From contig CANGTL010000006.1 of assembly GCA_947456815.1 (NCBI GenBank), positions 1 to 64,000 of the forward strand: a stretch of 64,000 nt of DNA. The letters run 5' to 3'. This document shows positions 8,960 through 17,068 of this stretch, in pieces (position 1 is the stretch's first letter; the number at the start of each line of letters is the position of its first letter). Made by a program: the position numbers and the translations under genes. The notes below the pieces were generated by a model. The model did not search any database, was not told the DNA's origin, and was given only the letters and a program-made list of their open reading frames with translations. This DNA comes from Flavobacteriaceae bacterium (GTDB lineage Bacteria; Bacteroidota; Bacteroidia; Flavobacteriales; Flavobacteriaceae).

Positions 8960-8967
8960 TATATTTG
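8960..8967 (+). promoter_or_regulatory. -7 promoter box of yicC
   Basis: TATATTTG lies 22 bases before the yicC ATG and gives a transcript start near 8974. It probably drives the yicC-gmk-acyltransferase-nadD run. Confidence 0.65.
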
Positions 8968-8989
8968 AACACTTTTTAGTACAATTTAT

Positions 8990-9850
8990 ATGATACAATC
9001 AATGACGGGTTTTGGTAAAGCCACTTTGCAATTACCCTCCAAAAAAATTACGGTCGAAGTTAAATCGCTAAATAGCAAAGGCCTCGACTTGAATGTAAGA
9101 ATGCCCTCGGTTTACCGCGAATTAGAATTGGGATTGCGCAACGAAATTGCTGTAAGACTAGAACGCGGTAAAGTAGATTTTTCCGTTTATGTTGAAATGA
9201 CTGGCGAACAAACTTCTACAAAGATAAATGTCCCAATTGTTAAGGCTTACATTCAGCAAATGAGAGAGGTAATTGCCGATGCAGACGAAACCGAATTAAT
9301 GAAAATGGCAGTGAGAATGCCTGATGCTCTTAAGACAGAACGAGATGAAATTGACGAAAATGATTGGATTGAAATTCAGAAAGTCATCCAAGAAGCACTA
9401 GATAATATTGCCCGATTTAGAATTGATGAAGGAAAGTCTTTAGAAAACGAATTTCAATTGCGTATCGGCAATATTCGTCAGCATATGAATGATGCCTTGG
9501 CGCTAGATCCCGAAAGAATGCAAGCCATTAAAGATCGTTTGCAAACCGCAATCGACGAGATGAAAGTCAATGTAGATGAAAACCGATTTGAACAAGAACT
9601 CATATTTTATCTCGAAAAATTAGACATCACCGAAGAAAAAGTGCGGCTGTCGACACATCTTGACTATTTTTTGGAAACCATCAAAGGAACAGAAGCAAAT
9701 GGCAGAAAATTAGGTTTCATTACGCAAGAAATGGGACGAGAAATCAACACAATGGGCTCGAAAGCGAATCATGCTCAAATGCAAAAATTAGTGGTGATGA
9801 TGAAAGATGAATTGGAAAAAATAAAAGAACAGGTATTAAACGTATTATAA
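8990..9850 (+). CDS. YicC family protein (putative endoribonuclease)
   Basis: This 286-residue protein starts MIQSMTGFGKA, the near-invariant YicC N-terminus. It ends with the DUF1732 block GRKLGFITQEMGREINTMGSKANHA (shown in part). E. coli YicC is reported to be an RNase acting on small RNAs. The link of yicC with gmk, seen again here (62 bases apart), is widespread in bacteria. The perfect promoter box at 8960-8967 supports this start. Confidence 0.92.
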   Translation: MIQSMTGFGKATLQLPSKKITVEVKSLNSKGLDLNVRMPSVYRELELGLRNEIAVRLERGKVDFSVYVEMTGEQTSTKINVPIVKAYIQQMREVIADADETELMKMAVRMPDALKTERDEIDENDWIEIQKVIQEALDNIARFRIDEGKSLENEFQLRIGNIRQHMNDALALDPERMQAIKDRLQTAIDEMKVNVDENRFEQELIFYLEKLDITEEKVRLSTHLDYFLETIKGTEANGRKLGFITQEMGREINTMGSKANHAQMQKLVVMMKDELEKIKEQVLNVL

Positions 9851-9911
9851 TATTTGCCAAAAATTCATAAATTGTTTTTTTAATCTGTGAATTCGTAGCT
9901 AAAAAATAAAA

Positions 9912-10484
9912 ATGAATAAAGGAAAATTAATTGTGTTTTCCGCGCCATCTGGCTCAGGAAAAACGACCATCGTTCGACATTTATTAGGAATTCCTGAATT
10001 GAATTTAGAGTTTTCTATTTCTGCCACTTCTCGCGAACCTCGCGGGGAAGAAATTCACGGGAAAGATTATTATTTCATTTCCTTAGACGAATTCAAAAAC
10101 CATATCAAAGCGCAAGATTTCTTAGAGTGGGAAGAAGTTTATAGAGACAATTTTTACGGCACGCTTAAAAGTGAAATTGAACGTATTTGGGCGCTTGGAA
10201 AAAATGTGATTTTCGATATTGATGTGGCAGGTGGACTTCGAATCAAATCAAAATTCCCTGAAGAAACGCTTGCTGTTTTTGTAAAACCGCCAAGCATTGA
10301 TGAGTTGAAAATTCGCCTCAAAAAACGCTCTACAGAAAGTGATGATAAAATCAATATGCGCATTGCAAAAGCTTCAGTTGAGTTGGCTACAGCGCCTCAA
10401 TTTGATAAAATCATAAAAAATTATGACCTAGATGTTGCTAAAGAAGAAGCTTTTCTGTTGGTGAAAAATTTCATTGCTTCATAA
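9912..10484 (+). CDS. gmk: guanylate kinase
   Basis: This 190-residue protein is normal in length. The P-loop APSGSGKTT begins at residue 11. The GMP-binding region includes SATSREPRGEEIHGKDYYF and FLEWEEVYRDNFYGT. DIDVAGGLRIK corresponds to the Walker B region. It phosphorylates GMP to GDP with ATP, which is essential for nucleotide supply. It sits between yicC and a hexapeptide acyltransferase gene 13 bases downstream, so it is in the same operon. Confidence 0.96.
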   Translation: MNKGKLIVFSAPSGSGKTTIVRHLLGIPELNLEFSISATSREPRGEEIHGKDYYFISLDEFKNHIKAQDFLEWEEVYRDNFYGTLKSEIERIWALGKNVIFDIDVAGGLRIKSKFPEETLAVFVKPPSIDELKIRLKKRSTESDDKINMRIAKASVELATAPQFDKIIKNYDLDVAKEEAFLLVKNFIAS

Positions 10485-10497
10485 AGCCTGATACGTT

Positions 10498-11055
10498 ATG
10501 AAACAATTCCTAGTCGATAATATCAAAAAAATTCTTGGCTACAAAAGCACAAGCACCTTAGAAATTTTAAAGAAAAAAGGGCTTCAAGTAGGTGAAAATT
10601 TTACGATGCGAGAAGGTTGTATCATCGATTATTCTCATGCGTGGCATATCAAAATTGGTGACGATGTTATTCTGGCACCTCGTGTTCATATTCTCGCACA
10701 TGATGCCAGTACCTGGACTTTTTTGGGCTATTCAAAAATTAAAAATGTAAGCATTGGAAATCGCGTTTTTATTGGTGCGGGAAGTATTATCTTGCCTGGA
10801 GTTACTATCGGAAATGATGTGATAGTCGGCGCTGGTTCTATCGTAACAAAAAGTATTCCTGATAATTGTGTTTATGCAGGAAATCCAGCTAAATTTATAA
10901 CCCAAACCGACCGTTATATCGAATCTGAACGATTAAGAATGACTTCGGAGAATTGTTTTGGACGTGAGTTTTCGGAAGCCGAAAGTGTTACTTCAGAGAA
11001 TAAAGAACTTTTAAAGAAAATGGCAGAAAAATATGGCGTTGCTTTCGTCAAATAA
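10498..11055 (+). CDS. left-handed beta-helix (hexapeptide) acyltransferase
   Basis: This 185-residue protein has hexapeptide repeats from about residue 30 to 130 (IKIGDDVILAPRVHILAHD, VSIGNRVFIGAGSIILPG, VTIGNDVIVGAGSIV). The CatB/WbbJ-type closing motif SIPDNCVYAGNPAKFI follows. Such enzymes acetylate sugars of surface polysaccharides or small molecules; the acceptor here is unknown. It lies between gmk and nadD with short gaps (13 and 24 bases), so it is presumably cotranscribed with housekeeping genes. The C-terminal 50 residues are helical and charged. Confidence 0.85.
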   Translation: MKQFLVDNIKKILGYKSTSTLEILKKKGLQVGENFTMREGCIIDYSHAWHIKIGDDVILAPRVHILAHDASTWTFLGYSKIKNVSIGNRVFIGAGSIILPGVTIGNDVIVGAGSIVTKSIPDNCVYAGNPAKFITQTDRYIESERLRMTSENCFGREFSEAESVTSENKELLKKMAEKYGVAFVK

Positions 11056-11079
11056 ATCGATTTTATTTAATCTATCGCT

Positions 11080-11661
11080 ATGAAAATAGGTTTGTATTTC
11101 GGAACTTTCAATCCCATTCATATTGGGCATTTGATCATTGCCAATCACATGGCAGAATATTCCGATTTGAACCAAATTTGGATGGTTGTAACGCCGCACA
11201 ATCCACTAAAAAAGAAAGAGCATTTACTCGACGATTACAAACGTCTCAATTTGGTTGCGCTTGCCACTGAAGACTTTCCGAAAATAAAACCTTCTGACAT
11301 CGAATTTAAGTTACCACAACCTAATTACACCGTTCATACATTAGCACATCTGCAAGAAAAATTCCCGCAACACGAATTCTCTTTGATTATGGGCGAAGAC
11401 AATCTCAAGTCGCTTCACAAATGGAAAAATTATGAAGTTATTCTGGAAAATCATGATATTTACGTCTATCCAAGAATTTCTTCCGAGTTAGCAACGCTTG
11501 ATCTCCAAAACCATCCTAGAATTCATCATGTTGACGCTCCAATTGTCGAGATTTCTTCGACTTTCATTCGAGAAAGTATCAAAAACAAAAAGAACATACA
11601 ACCGCTAATTCCTTATAAAGTCTGGGAATATATCGATTACAACAATTTGTATAAAAAGTAA
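11080..11661 (+). CDS. nadD: nicotinate-nucleotide adenylyltransferase
   Basis: This 193-residue nucleotidyltransferase has the GTFNPIHIGHL signature at the N-terminus, which binds ATP phosphates. ISSTFIRESI near the C-terminus is the ISSTxIR motif of NadD. It makes deamido-NAD from nicotinate mononucleotide in NAD synthesis. Length and both motifs are normal. It closes the yicC-gmk-acyltransferase-nadD run. About 100 bases without clear structure follow, apart from an 8-bp inverted repeat AATTTACG/CGTAAATT. Confidence 0.95.
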   Translation: MKIGLYFGTFNPIHIGHLIIANHMAEYSDLNQIWMVVTPHNPLKKKEHLLDDYKRLNLVALATEDFPKIKPSDIEFKLPQPNYTVHTLAHLQEKFPQHEFSLIMGEDNLKSLHKWKNYEVILENHDIYVYPRISSELATLDLQNHPRIHHVDAPIVEISSTFIRESIKNKKNIQPLIPYKVWEYIDYNNLYKK

Positions 11662-11761
11662 ATCGCAGAAATCCTCTATTGCCTTTTACTTAACATCAAT
11701 TTACGAAATAGCCATTTTACTTTACGTAAATTTACAATCCACAATATAAAACGCAATACCC

Positions 11762-12928
11762 ATGCTCAACTTCGAACTTTACAATCCGACAAACCTTATT
11801 TTTGGTAAAAATCAAATCGAAAAATTAGCGGCTCTACTGCCTCAAAATGCTAAAATCCTGCTTGCATATGGCGGTGGAAGTATTTTTAAGAACGGCATCC
11901 ACGATCAAGTAATAGCACAACTCAAAGGCTTTGAAGTTGTCGAATTTGGCGGTATCGAACCCAATCCACATTTCGAAACTTTGATGAAAGCCGTGGCAAT
12001 TGTCCGTGAACAAAAACTCAATTTCATATTAGCTGTTGGTGGCGGAAGTGTTATCGATGGCGTGAAATTTATCTCAGCCGCGGTGAACTTTACCGATGAT
12101 CCGATCGACATATTAAAGAAACGACTGCTTTTTAAAGACACAGCCGCAGTAATTCCTTTTGGAACAGTGTTGACCTTGCCTGCTACTGGAAGCGAAATGA
12201 ATTCTGGCGCAGTGGTAACCATCGCCGCCACGCAAGAGAAATTGGTTTTGGGAGGCAGTGCCTTATTCCCGCAATTCTCGATTTGCGATCCGACCGTGAT
12301 TACTTCATTGCCGAAAAGACAACTTCAAAATGGTGTTGTTGATGCCTACACCCATGTGTTAGAGCAGTACCTCACTTACCCGCACGATGCGCTACTTCAA
12401 GACCGCATTGCAGAAAGTATTTTGCAGACACTTGTAGAAATTGGCCCAGCAGTTGTCGAAAAACCAACCGACTATAAATTAGCTTCTAACTTTATGTGGT
12501 GCTGCACGATGGCTCTTAACGGGCTTTTAAACAAAGGTGTTCCTGTAGATTGGGCAACACATATGATTGGCCATGAACTTACCGCGTTGTACAACATCGA
12601 TCACGCAAGAACTTTGGCGATTATTGGACCTAATTTATACCGCGCACTTTTCGAAACTAAAAAAGAAAAATTGGCGCAATACGGCGAAAGAGTATGGCGC
12701 GTAGATGGAAAAACCATCGACGAAAAAGCAACACAAGCCATCGAAAAAACAGTCGCTTTTTTCCACATCATGGGTATGCAAACCAAGCTATCGGAATATA
12801 CGCCCGATTATCAAAATACTGCTGAATTTATTGTCAACCGATTTGACGAAAGAGGCTGGGTCGGCTTGGGTGAAAAACAAAATGTTACCTTAGAAAAAGT
12901 AAAGGAAATTCTAGTGATGAGTTACTAA
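11762..12928 (+). CDS. iron-containing alcohol dehydrogenase (YqhD/BdhA-like)
   Basis: This 388-residue group III alcohol dehydrogenase has a cofactor-binding GGGSVIDGVKF and the conserved LPATGSEMNSGAVV. Metal-ligand regions DAYTHVLEQY and WATHMIGHELTALY...DHA supply aspartate and histidines. It resembles the NADPH-dependent YqhD and butanol dehydrogenase branch, which reduces aldehydes including lipid-peroxidation products. Substrate and metal are inferred only from the family. It appears monocistronic and is followed by a strong hairpin. Confidence 0.88.
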   Translation: MLNFELYNPTNLIFGKNQIEKLAALLPQNAKILLAYGGGSIFKNGIHDQVIAQLKGFEVVEFGGIEPNPHFETLMKAVAIVREQKLNFILAVGGGSVIDGVKFISAAVNFTDDPIDILKKRLLFKDTAAVIPFGTVLTLPATGSEMNSGAVVTIAATQEKLVLGGSALFPQFSICDPTVITSLPKRQLQNGVVDAYTHVLEQYLTYPHDALLQDRIAESILQTLVEIGPAVVEKPTDYKLASNFMWCCTMALNGLLNKGVPVDWATHMIGHELTALYNIDHARTLAIIGPNLYRALFETKKEKLAQYGERVWRVDGKTIDEKATQAIEKTVAFFHIMGMQTKLSEYTPDYQNTAEFIVNRFDERGWVGLGEKQNVTLEKVKEILVMSY

Positions 12929-12947
12929 ATTGCCCTGGCAATAAATT

Positions 12948-12984
12948 CGAAAGGCGTTCAAAATAGTATATTTTGAACGCCTTT
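12948..12984 (+). terminator. long hairpin after the alcohol dehydrogenase gene
   Basis: A perfect 15-bp stem, GAAAGGCGTTCAAAA with TTTTGAACGCCTTTC, has a 7-base loop. Only a weak T-rich tail follows, so it may act as terminator or mRNA 3' protector. The rest of the 385-base gap up to gpsA holds a promoter box and a dispersed repeat. Confidence 0.75.
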
Positions 12985-13161
12985 CTTCTAACATAAAACA
13001 AAACGTAACTAACCCGATAATCTAAAATTCTAACCAATTAACAGCTTAATAACGCATTAACCTTAAAAGTATTGCCTTGAATTTCAAAACAATACGTTAA
13101 AATTTGCAATTTTTTCAAAAGCCGCTGATTCTAGTGCGTTTTTAGTTTACTTTTTTTTGGT

Positions 13162-13169
13162 TACTTTTG
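13162..13169 (+). promoter_or_regulatory. -7 promoter box, probable gpsA promoter
   Basis: TACTTTTG matches TAnnTTTG. Transcription from here would give a leader of about 138 bases that contains the dispersed repeat copy at 13222-13298. Confidence 0.5.
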
Positions 13170-13221
13170 AAACCACATAGTTTCCTGTTTTTTAATCAAA
13201 TAGAACAAGTGCAAAAGAATT

Positions 13222-13298
13222 AGGAGCTATTCCCGCTATCCACTGCAATCTTTTGCGTCGAACACCGCCACAAAAGGATTTACGTTACTATCGGGTCT
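13222..13298 (-). repeat. dispersed palindromic repeat, copy B
   Basis: This copy reads AGGAGCTATTCCCGCTATCC at one end and CTATCGGGTC at the other. The inner arms AATCTTTTG (from 13247) and CAAAAGGATT (to 13280) pair. It is inverted relative to the other four on the plus strand, but so are the flanking genes. It ends 15 bases before the gpsA start. Confidence 0.8.
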
Positions 13299-13313
13299 AA
13301 ACCATACAATTCA

Positions 13314-14309
13314 ATGACAGAATATCCAAAATTTGCCGTAATCGGTGGTGGTAGCTGGGCAACAGCGATTGCTAAAATGCTTTGCGTAAATCTCTCTGAA
13401 ATCGCATGGTATATGCGTAATGAAGAAGCCATCGAACACCTCAAAGTACATCATCATAATCCCAATTATTTGAGCTCGGTGGAGTTTAAGACCTCACAAC
13501 TCAGACTTACGAACGATATTAATGAGGCTGTTAGTTACGCCGACTATATCATTTTCGCCATCCCATCGGCATTTTTGAGCTCAGAATTGTCTAAACTAAG
13601 TGTCAGCTTAAAAGACAAGGTCATCTTTTCCGCCATTAAAGGAATAGTGCCCGAAACCAGTCTTATTGTTGGTGAGCACTTCAACAAAGAATATGAAATA
13701 CCGTTTGAAAACATTGGCGTAATTACAGGTCCATGTCACGCAGAAGAAGTCGCGCTCGAACGTTTGTCGTACTTAACGATTGCTTGTGGAGATTCTGCAA
13801 AAGCCAGAATTGTAGCCAAATGTTTGTCTGGAAATTACATCAAAGCCAAAATTTCTGACGACATCATCGGAACCGAATATGCCGCCATGCTGAAAAACAT
13901 CTATGCGATTGCTGCTGGAATAGCACACGGAATCGGCTATGGAGACAACTTCCAATCGGTGTTGATGAGTAACGGCATTCGCGAAATGAAAAAGTTTATC
14001 CGCAAAGTGCATAAAATGAAGCGTAACATCAATAATTCTGCGTATTTGGGAGATTTGCTTGTAACCGGTTATTCCGTGTTTTCTAGAAATAGAATGTTCG
14101 GAAATATGATCGGGAAAGGCTATACGGTACAATCTGCCATGATGGAAATGAGTATGGTGGCCGAGGGCTATTATGCGACCAAAAGCGCTTGGGAACTCAA
14201 TCAAACTTATGGAGCAAAAACCCCAATAATTGATGCCGTTTACGCTATATTATACGAAGGAAAAGAAGCTAAGAAAGTCTTTAAGAAATTAACGGAAAAA
14301 CTAGATTAA
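13314..14309 (+). CDS. gpsA: NAD(P)H-dependent glycerol-3-phosphate dehydrogenase
   Basis: This 331-residue protein has the N-terminal Rossmann loop GGGSWATAIAKML and the family motifs FSAIKGIVPE, ITGPCHAEEVA and TEYAAMLKNIYAIAAGIA, where the lysine is the catalytic base. It reduces dihydroxyacetone phosphate to sn-glycerol-3-phosphate for phospholipid synthesis. Length is normal. The only upstream -7 box is at 13162, so a repeat hairpin lies in its probable 5' leader. A long hairpin follows the gene. Confidence 0.95.
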   Translation: MTEYPKFAVIGGGSWATAIAKMLCVNLSEIAWYMRNEEAIEHLKVHHHNPNYLSSVEFKTSQLRLTNDINEAVSYADYIIFAIPSAFLSSELSKLSVSLKDKVIFSAIKGIVPETSLIVGEHFNKEYEIPFENIGVITGPCHAEEVALERLSYLTIACGDSAKARIVAKCLSGNYIKAKISDDIIGTEYAAMLKNIYAIAAGIAHGIGYGDNFQSVLMSNGIREMKKFIRKVHKMKRNINNSAYLGDLLVTGYSVFSRNRMFGNMIGKGYTVQSAMMEMSMVAEGYYATKSAWELNQTYGAKTPIIDAVYAILYEGKEAKKVFKKLTEKLD

Positions 14310-14330
14310 CTTTTTAGAGAAAAGAATCAA

Positions 14331-14383
14331 GAATCAAGAGCCAAGAAGTAGCATTAAATATCTTGCTTCATGGCTCTTGATTC
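14331..14383. terminator. long hairpin between convergent genes
   Basis: GAATCAAGAGCCAAGAAG (14331-14348) pairs with CTTCATGGCTCTTGATTC (14366-14383) apart from one mismatch. Flanking AAAAGAATCAA and TTCTTTTCTC extend the symmetry and a 7-base unit GAATCAA is duplicated on the left. It sits between the gpsA stop and the convergent unknown gene and probably terminates both. Confidence 0.75.
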
Positions 14384-14393
14384 TTTTCTCTTT

Positions 14394-14801
14394 TTATCTA
14401 ACAATTACGCCATCTACGAACAAAATCGGCACTTCTTCAACCGCTTCTTCGTGAATTGAATTGGCTTTGAACGTATATTTTTTATCATACAAAGTACTTC
14501 CAATAAAGAAAGTTACCATAAACTCGTTGTTTAAAGCTAGAACGCTATTTTCTATCATTTCTACTTTAACCACTGAAACTGCTGGAACCTCAACAAAAGC
14601 ATGTCGCAATAGTGATGTTTTTTTCATTTCTCCATCGATGGTGCCGAATGCTTTCGAAACTACCATGACACTGTCTAAAGCATAATCGCTGTCGTTCACA
14701 AGATATACATACCAAACCTTGTCCATAAAGTCGTCGCTCCATTCTTGGACTGCGGCTAGAAATACGTTTTCTACGGTGGGGATGATGATGTCTTTTTTCA
14801 T
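14394..14801 (-). CDS. conserved hypothetical protein, 135 residues
   Basis: I do not recognise a named domain. The protein is soluble, with no signal peptide or membrane span, and strand-rich: DKVWYVYLVNDSDYALDSVMVVS, VVKVEMIENSVLALNNEF and VTFFIGSTLYDKKYTF alternate hydrophobic residues. It is acidic near the C-terminus (EEAVEEVPILFVDGVIVR). It looks like a small beta-sandwich. It is downstream of pheS but separated by about 170 bases that contain repeats, so it is likely transcribed separately. The ATG at 14801 gives a good N-terminus, MKKDIIIPTVENVF. Confidence 0.72.
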   Translation of the reverse strand: MKKDIIIPTVENVFLAAVQEWSDDFMDKVWYVYLVNDSDYALDSVMVVSKAFGTIDGEMKKTSLLRHAFVEVPAVSVVKVEMIENSVLALNNEFMVTFFIGSTLYDKKYTFKANSIHEEAVEEVPILFVDGVIVR

Positions 14802-14805
14802 GGAT

Positions 14806-14888
14806 AGTAAGATTGCAAGATTTTAAGACTGTAAGATTCGTTCTTTGGTGTTTCCCCTCCTTTGGAGGGGTGTCCGGAGGGCGGGGTG
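14806..14888. repeat. intergenic periodic repeat plus GC hairpin
   Basis: TAAGATTGCAAGATTTTAAG with a related GTAAGATT forms a degenerate repeat of about 11 bases. A similar AAGATTGC/GCAAGATT pattern recurs on the opposite strand at 19600-19640. Next to it CCCCTCC (14854-14860), TTT, GGAGGGG (14864-14870) is a tight hairpin of a kind common between flavobacterial genes. Confidence 0.5.
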
Positions 14889-14891
14889 GCT

Positions 14892-14967
14892 TAGCCCGGA
14901 TAGGAATGGCATCCTTTTGTTCTGTCGTTCAGAACAAAAGATAGAATGGATAGCCGGAATAGCTCCT
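14892..14967 (+). repeat. dispersed palindromic repeat, copy C
   Basis: It starts TAGCCCGGATAG and ends GGAATAGCTCCT. An 11-bp perfect inner stem CTTTTGTTCTG (14914-14924) / CAGAACAAAAG (14930-14940) has a 5-base loop. It begins seven bases past the pheS stop on that gene's strand, the placement of a terminator. Confidence 0.85.
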
Positions 14968-14973
14968 GAAAAA

Positions 14974-15993
14974 TTAAATGCTTGATTTGAATTGCTCGAG
15001 GAATCGCACATCGTTTTCGTAGAACATTCTGATATCCCCGATTTGATAAAGCAACATTGCGATTCTTTCGATTCCCATTCCGAAGGCGAAACCGTTGTAT
15101 TCGTCTGGATTGATGCCGCAATTTTTTAATACATTCGGGTCGACCATACCGCAGCCCATAATTTCTAACCAGCCCGTTCCTTTGGTGATGCGGTAATCGG
15201 TTTCTGTTTTGAGTCCCCAATAAATATCAACCTCAGCACTTGGCTCCGTAAACGGAAAATAAGACGGTCTTAAACGTATTTTCGACTTCCCGAACATTTC
15301 TTTGGTGAAATATAACAACGTTTGTTTAAGATCGGCAAACGATACGTCCTTATCGATATACAATCCTTCTACTTGGTGGAAAATGCAATGCGACCGCGAC
15401 GAAATGGCTTCGTTTCGGAACACTCTTCCTGGAGAAATCGTGCGGATGGGCGGTTTGTTATTTTCCATATAGCGCACTTGTACTGATGAAGTGTGCGTTC
15501 TCAGTAAAATATCTGGATTAGTTTGGATAAAAAACGTGTCTTGCATATCACGCGCCGGATGGTATTCTGGCAAGTTCAATGCCGTGAAATTATGCCAATC
15601 ATCTTCTATTTCTGGTCCTTCAGAAACATTAAATCCGATGTTAGAAAAGATATCGATGATTTGATTTTTTACAATCGAAATAGGGTGTCTTGATCCGATG
15701 GTGATTGGTTCACTCGGGCGCGTTAGATCGCCATAAAATCCTTTGGTTTCTTCTTTAGATTCGAGTAATTCTTGAATGGATTTTACTTTTTCTTCGGCCG
15801 ACGTTTTAAGCAAATTGATGACTTGACCGAATTCCTTTTTTTGATCGTTGGGAACATTTTTAAATTCAGCAAAAAAGTCTTTTAGCAAACCTTTGCTTCC
15901 TAGGTATTGTATTCTGAATGCTTCCAATTCAGCGGCATTCTGCGTTGTGAATGCTTGAACTGAGGCGATATGTTCTTTGATTGTTTCTATCAT
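14974..15993 (-). CDS. pheS: phenylalanine--tRNA ligase alpha subunit
   Basis: This 339-residue class II synthetase subunit has an N-terminal coiled coil (about residues 1-90). The catalytic core includes LLRTHTSSVQVRYM and GRVFRNEAISSRSHCIFHQ (motif 2). Motif 3, GFAFGMGIERIAMLLY, lies close to the C-terminus. It charges tRNA-Phe as an alpha2-beta2 enzyme with PheT, which is not in this window. A TAAATTTG box lies 23 bases upstream (16016-16023). A dispersed repeat follows the stop. Confidence 0.96.
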   Translation of the reverse strand: MIETIKEHIASVQAFTTQNAAELEAFRIQYLGSKGLLKDFFAEFKNVPNDQKKEFGQVINLLKTSAEEKVKSIQELLESKEETKGFYGDLTRPSEPITIGSRHPISIVKNQIIDIFSNIGFNVSEGPEIEDDWHNFTALNLPEYHPARDMQDTFFIQTNPDILLRTHTSSVQVRYMENNKPPIRTISPGRVFRNEAISSRSHCIFHQVEGLYIDKDVSFADLKQTLLYFTKEMFGKSKIRLRPSYFPFTEPSAEVDIYWGLKTETDYRITKGTGWLEIMGCGMVDPNVLKNCGINPDEYNGFAFGMGIERIAMLLYQIGDIRMFYENDVRFLEQFKSSI

Positions 15994-16015
15994 GGTCGTG
16001 CTGTAAATGAAAGCG

Positions 16016-16023
16016 CAAATTTA
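16016..16023 (-). promoter_or_regulatory. -7 promoter box of pheS
   Basis: The reverse strand reads TAAATTTG, a perfect TAnnTTTG match between pheS and the gene upstream of it. Confidence 0.6.
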
Positions 16024-16041
16024 ATTAAAAGTTGTCAGTAT

Positions 16042-16398
16042 TTAGTCAATGACTTCTGTTTCTATAAAGTAATTAACGATAGCTTCTTTCATTAGTACCG
16101 ATTGTTCTCCTGCTTTGAGCGGCGGTAGCTCTTCTTTGACGGTATAATGTGGCCAACCTTCATCGTCAAAATAGTTGAATTCGTAGAACCCATAAGGCTC
16201 TAACAAGCGACAAATAGCGATATGCATCAAGTTGAGTTTCTCGTCTTTTTTATATTTCTGATGTACCTTCCCTAGTTCTTGTACACCGATTAAATAGATT
16301 ATTGCATCCAAGTCGAGGTCTTCGCCTTGCGAAAATTGGTTGGAAAGCAAGTTGACAAGCTTTTCCCAGCGATCTTTGAGTTGTTGGTCTCTAGACAT
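16042..16398 (-). CDS. conserved hypothetical protein, 118 residues
   Basis: This small acidic soluble protein has no motif I can name. MSRDQQLKDRWEKLVNLLSN is helical; the middle (LDLDAIIYLIGVQELG) and the tryptophan- and aromatic-rich C-terminal half (FYEFNYFDDEGWPHYTVKEELPP) look like a compact mixed fold. It lies upstream of pheS on the same strand, but pheS has its own box. Its own promoter box TATCTTTG is at 16462-16469. I recall such proteins as conserved unknowns in flavobacteria; function not assignable. Confidence 0.75.
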   Translation of the reverse strand: MSRDQQLKDRWEKLVNLLSNQFSQGEDLDLDAIIYLIGVQELGKVHQKYKKDEKLNLMHIAICRLLEPYGFYEFNYFDDEGWPHYTVKEELPPLKAGEQSVLMKEAIVNYFIETEVID

Positions 16399-16461
16399 GA
16401 ATTGGATATTAGAATTAGGATTCTTGATTTACGAGTTAGAACGTCTAACCAAAATCGAGGG

Positions 16462-16469
16462 CAAAGATA
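16462..16469 (-). promoter_or_regulatory. -7 promoter box, reverse gene at 16398
   Basis: The reverse strand reads TATCTTTG. It is divergent from the cvpA box 35 bases away. Confidence 0.6.
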
Positions 16470-16503
16470 AGAAGTTGCCTGCGGATTAGACAACCAATTC
16501 GTT

Positions 16504-16511
16504 TATATTTG
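16504..16511 (+). promoter_or_regulatory. -7 promoter box of cvpA
   Basis: TATATTTG lies 20 bases before the cvpA ATG. Confidence 0.65.
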
Positions 16512-16531
16512 CCCGGTTTTAAAACACAATA

Positions 16532-17068
16532 ATGGAGTTGATTGATATTGTATTAGCGGTGGTTCTGCTCTTTGGCGTTTTCAAAGGATTTCGAAATGGT
16601 TTTTTCGTAGAACTAGCGTCTTTAATTTCGATTATGCTTGGGATTTATTTGGCCATTCGATTTTCATTTATCACTAAATCGTATTTAGAAAAAGAAGTTT
16701 CCTGGGATGCCAAAACCATTCAAGTGGCGGCATTTGCGCTTACTTTTGTTATGGTAATAATCGTAGTTTCTTGTTTAGCAAAGGCTTTTACGTCGATGGC
16801 TAATTTTGCTAGTCTTGGTTTTTTGAATAATTTTTTGGGCGCGTTTCTTGGACTTTTACGCACCATTTTGGTGGTCAGCATTCTGCTCAATTTGTTGCAG
16901 AAAGTCAATTTTGAAAACTGTTTTCTTTCCAAAGAAATGAAAGAAAAATCGACACTTTATCCGATGGTACAAGAAGTGTCTAAAAACATTTATCCCGCTA
17001 TATCAGAATGGTTTGAAGTATTCCAATCTAAAGAATTCCGATTGGAAAATGATTTGGATAAAAAATAA
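16532..17068 (+). CDS. CvpA family membrane protein
   Basis: This 178-residue protein has four hydrophobic segments and the CvpA start (MELIDIVLAVVLLFGVFKGFRNGFF). The middle contains FLNNFLGAFLGLLRTILVVSILL, typical of the family. CvpA was named for colicin V production in E. coli and is linked to envelope homeostasis; its role here is not known. Its stop (17066-17068) directly abuts the stop codon of the convergent batE, with no intergenic base and no terminator. Confidence 0.85.
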   Translation: MELIDIVLAVVLLFGVFKGFRNGFFVELASLISIMLGIYLAIRFSFITKSYLEKEVSWDAKTIQVAAFALTFVMVIIVVSCLAKAFTSMANFASLGFLNNFLGAFLGLLRTILVVSILLNLLQKVNFENCFLSKEMKEKSTLYPMVQEVSKNIYPAISEWFEVFQSKEFRLENDLDKK

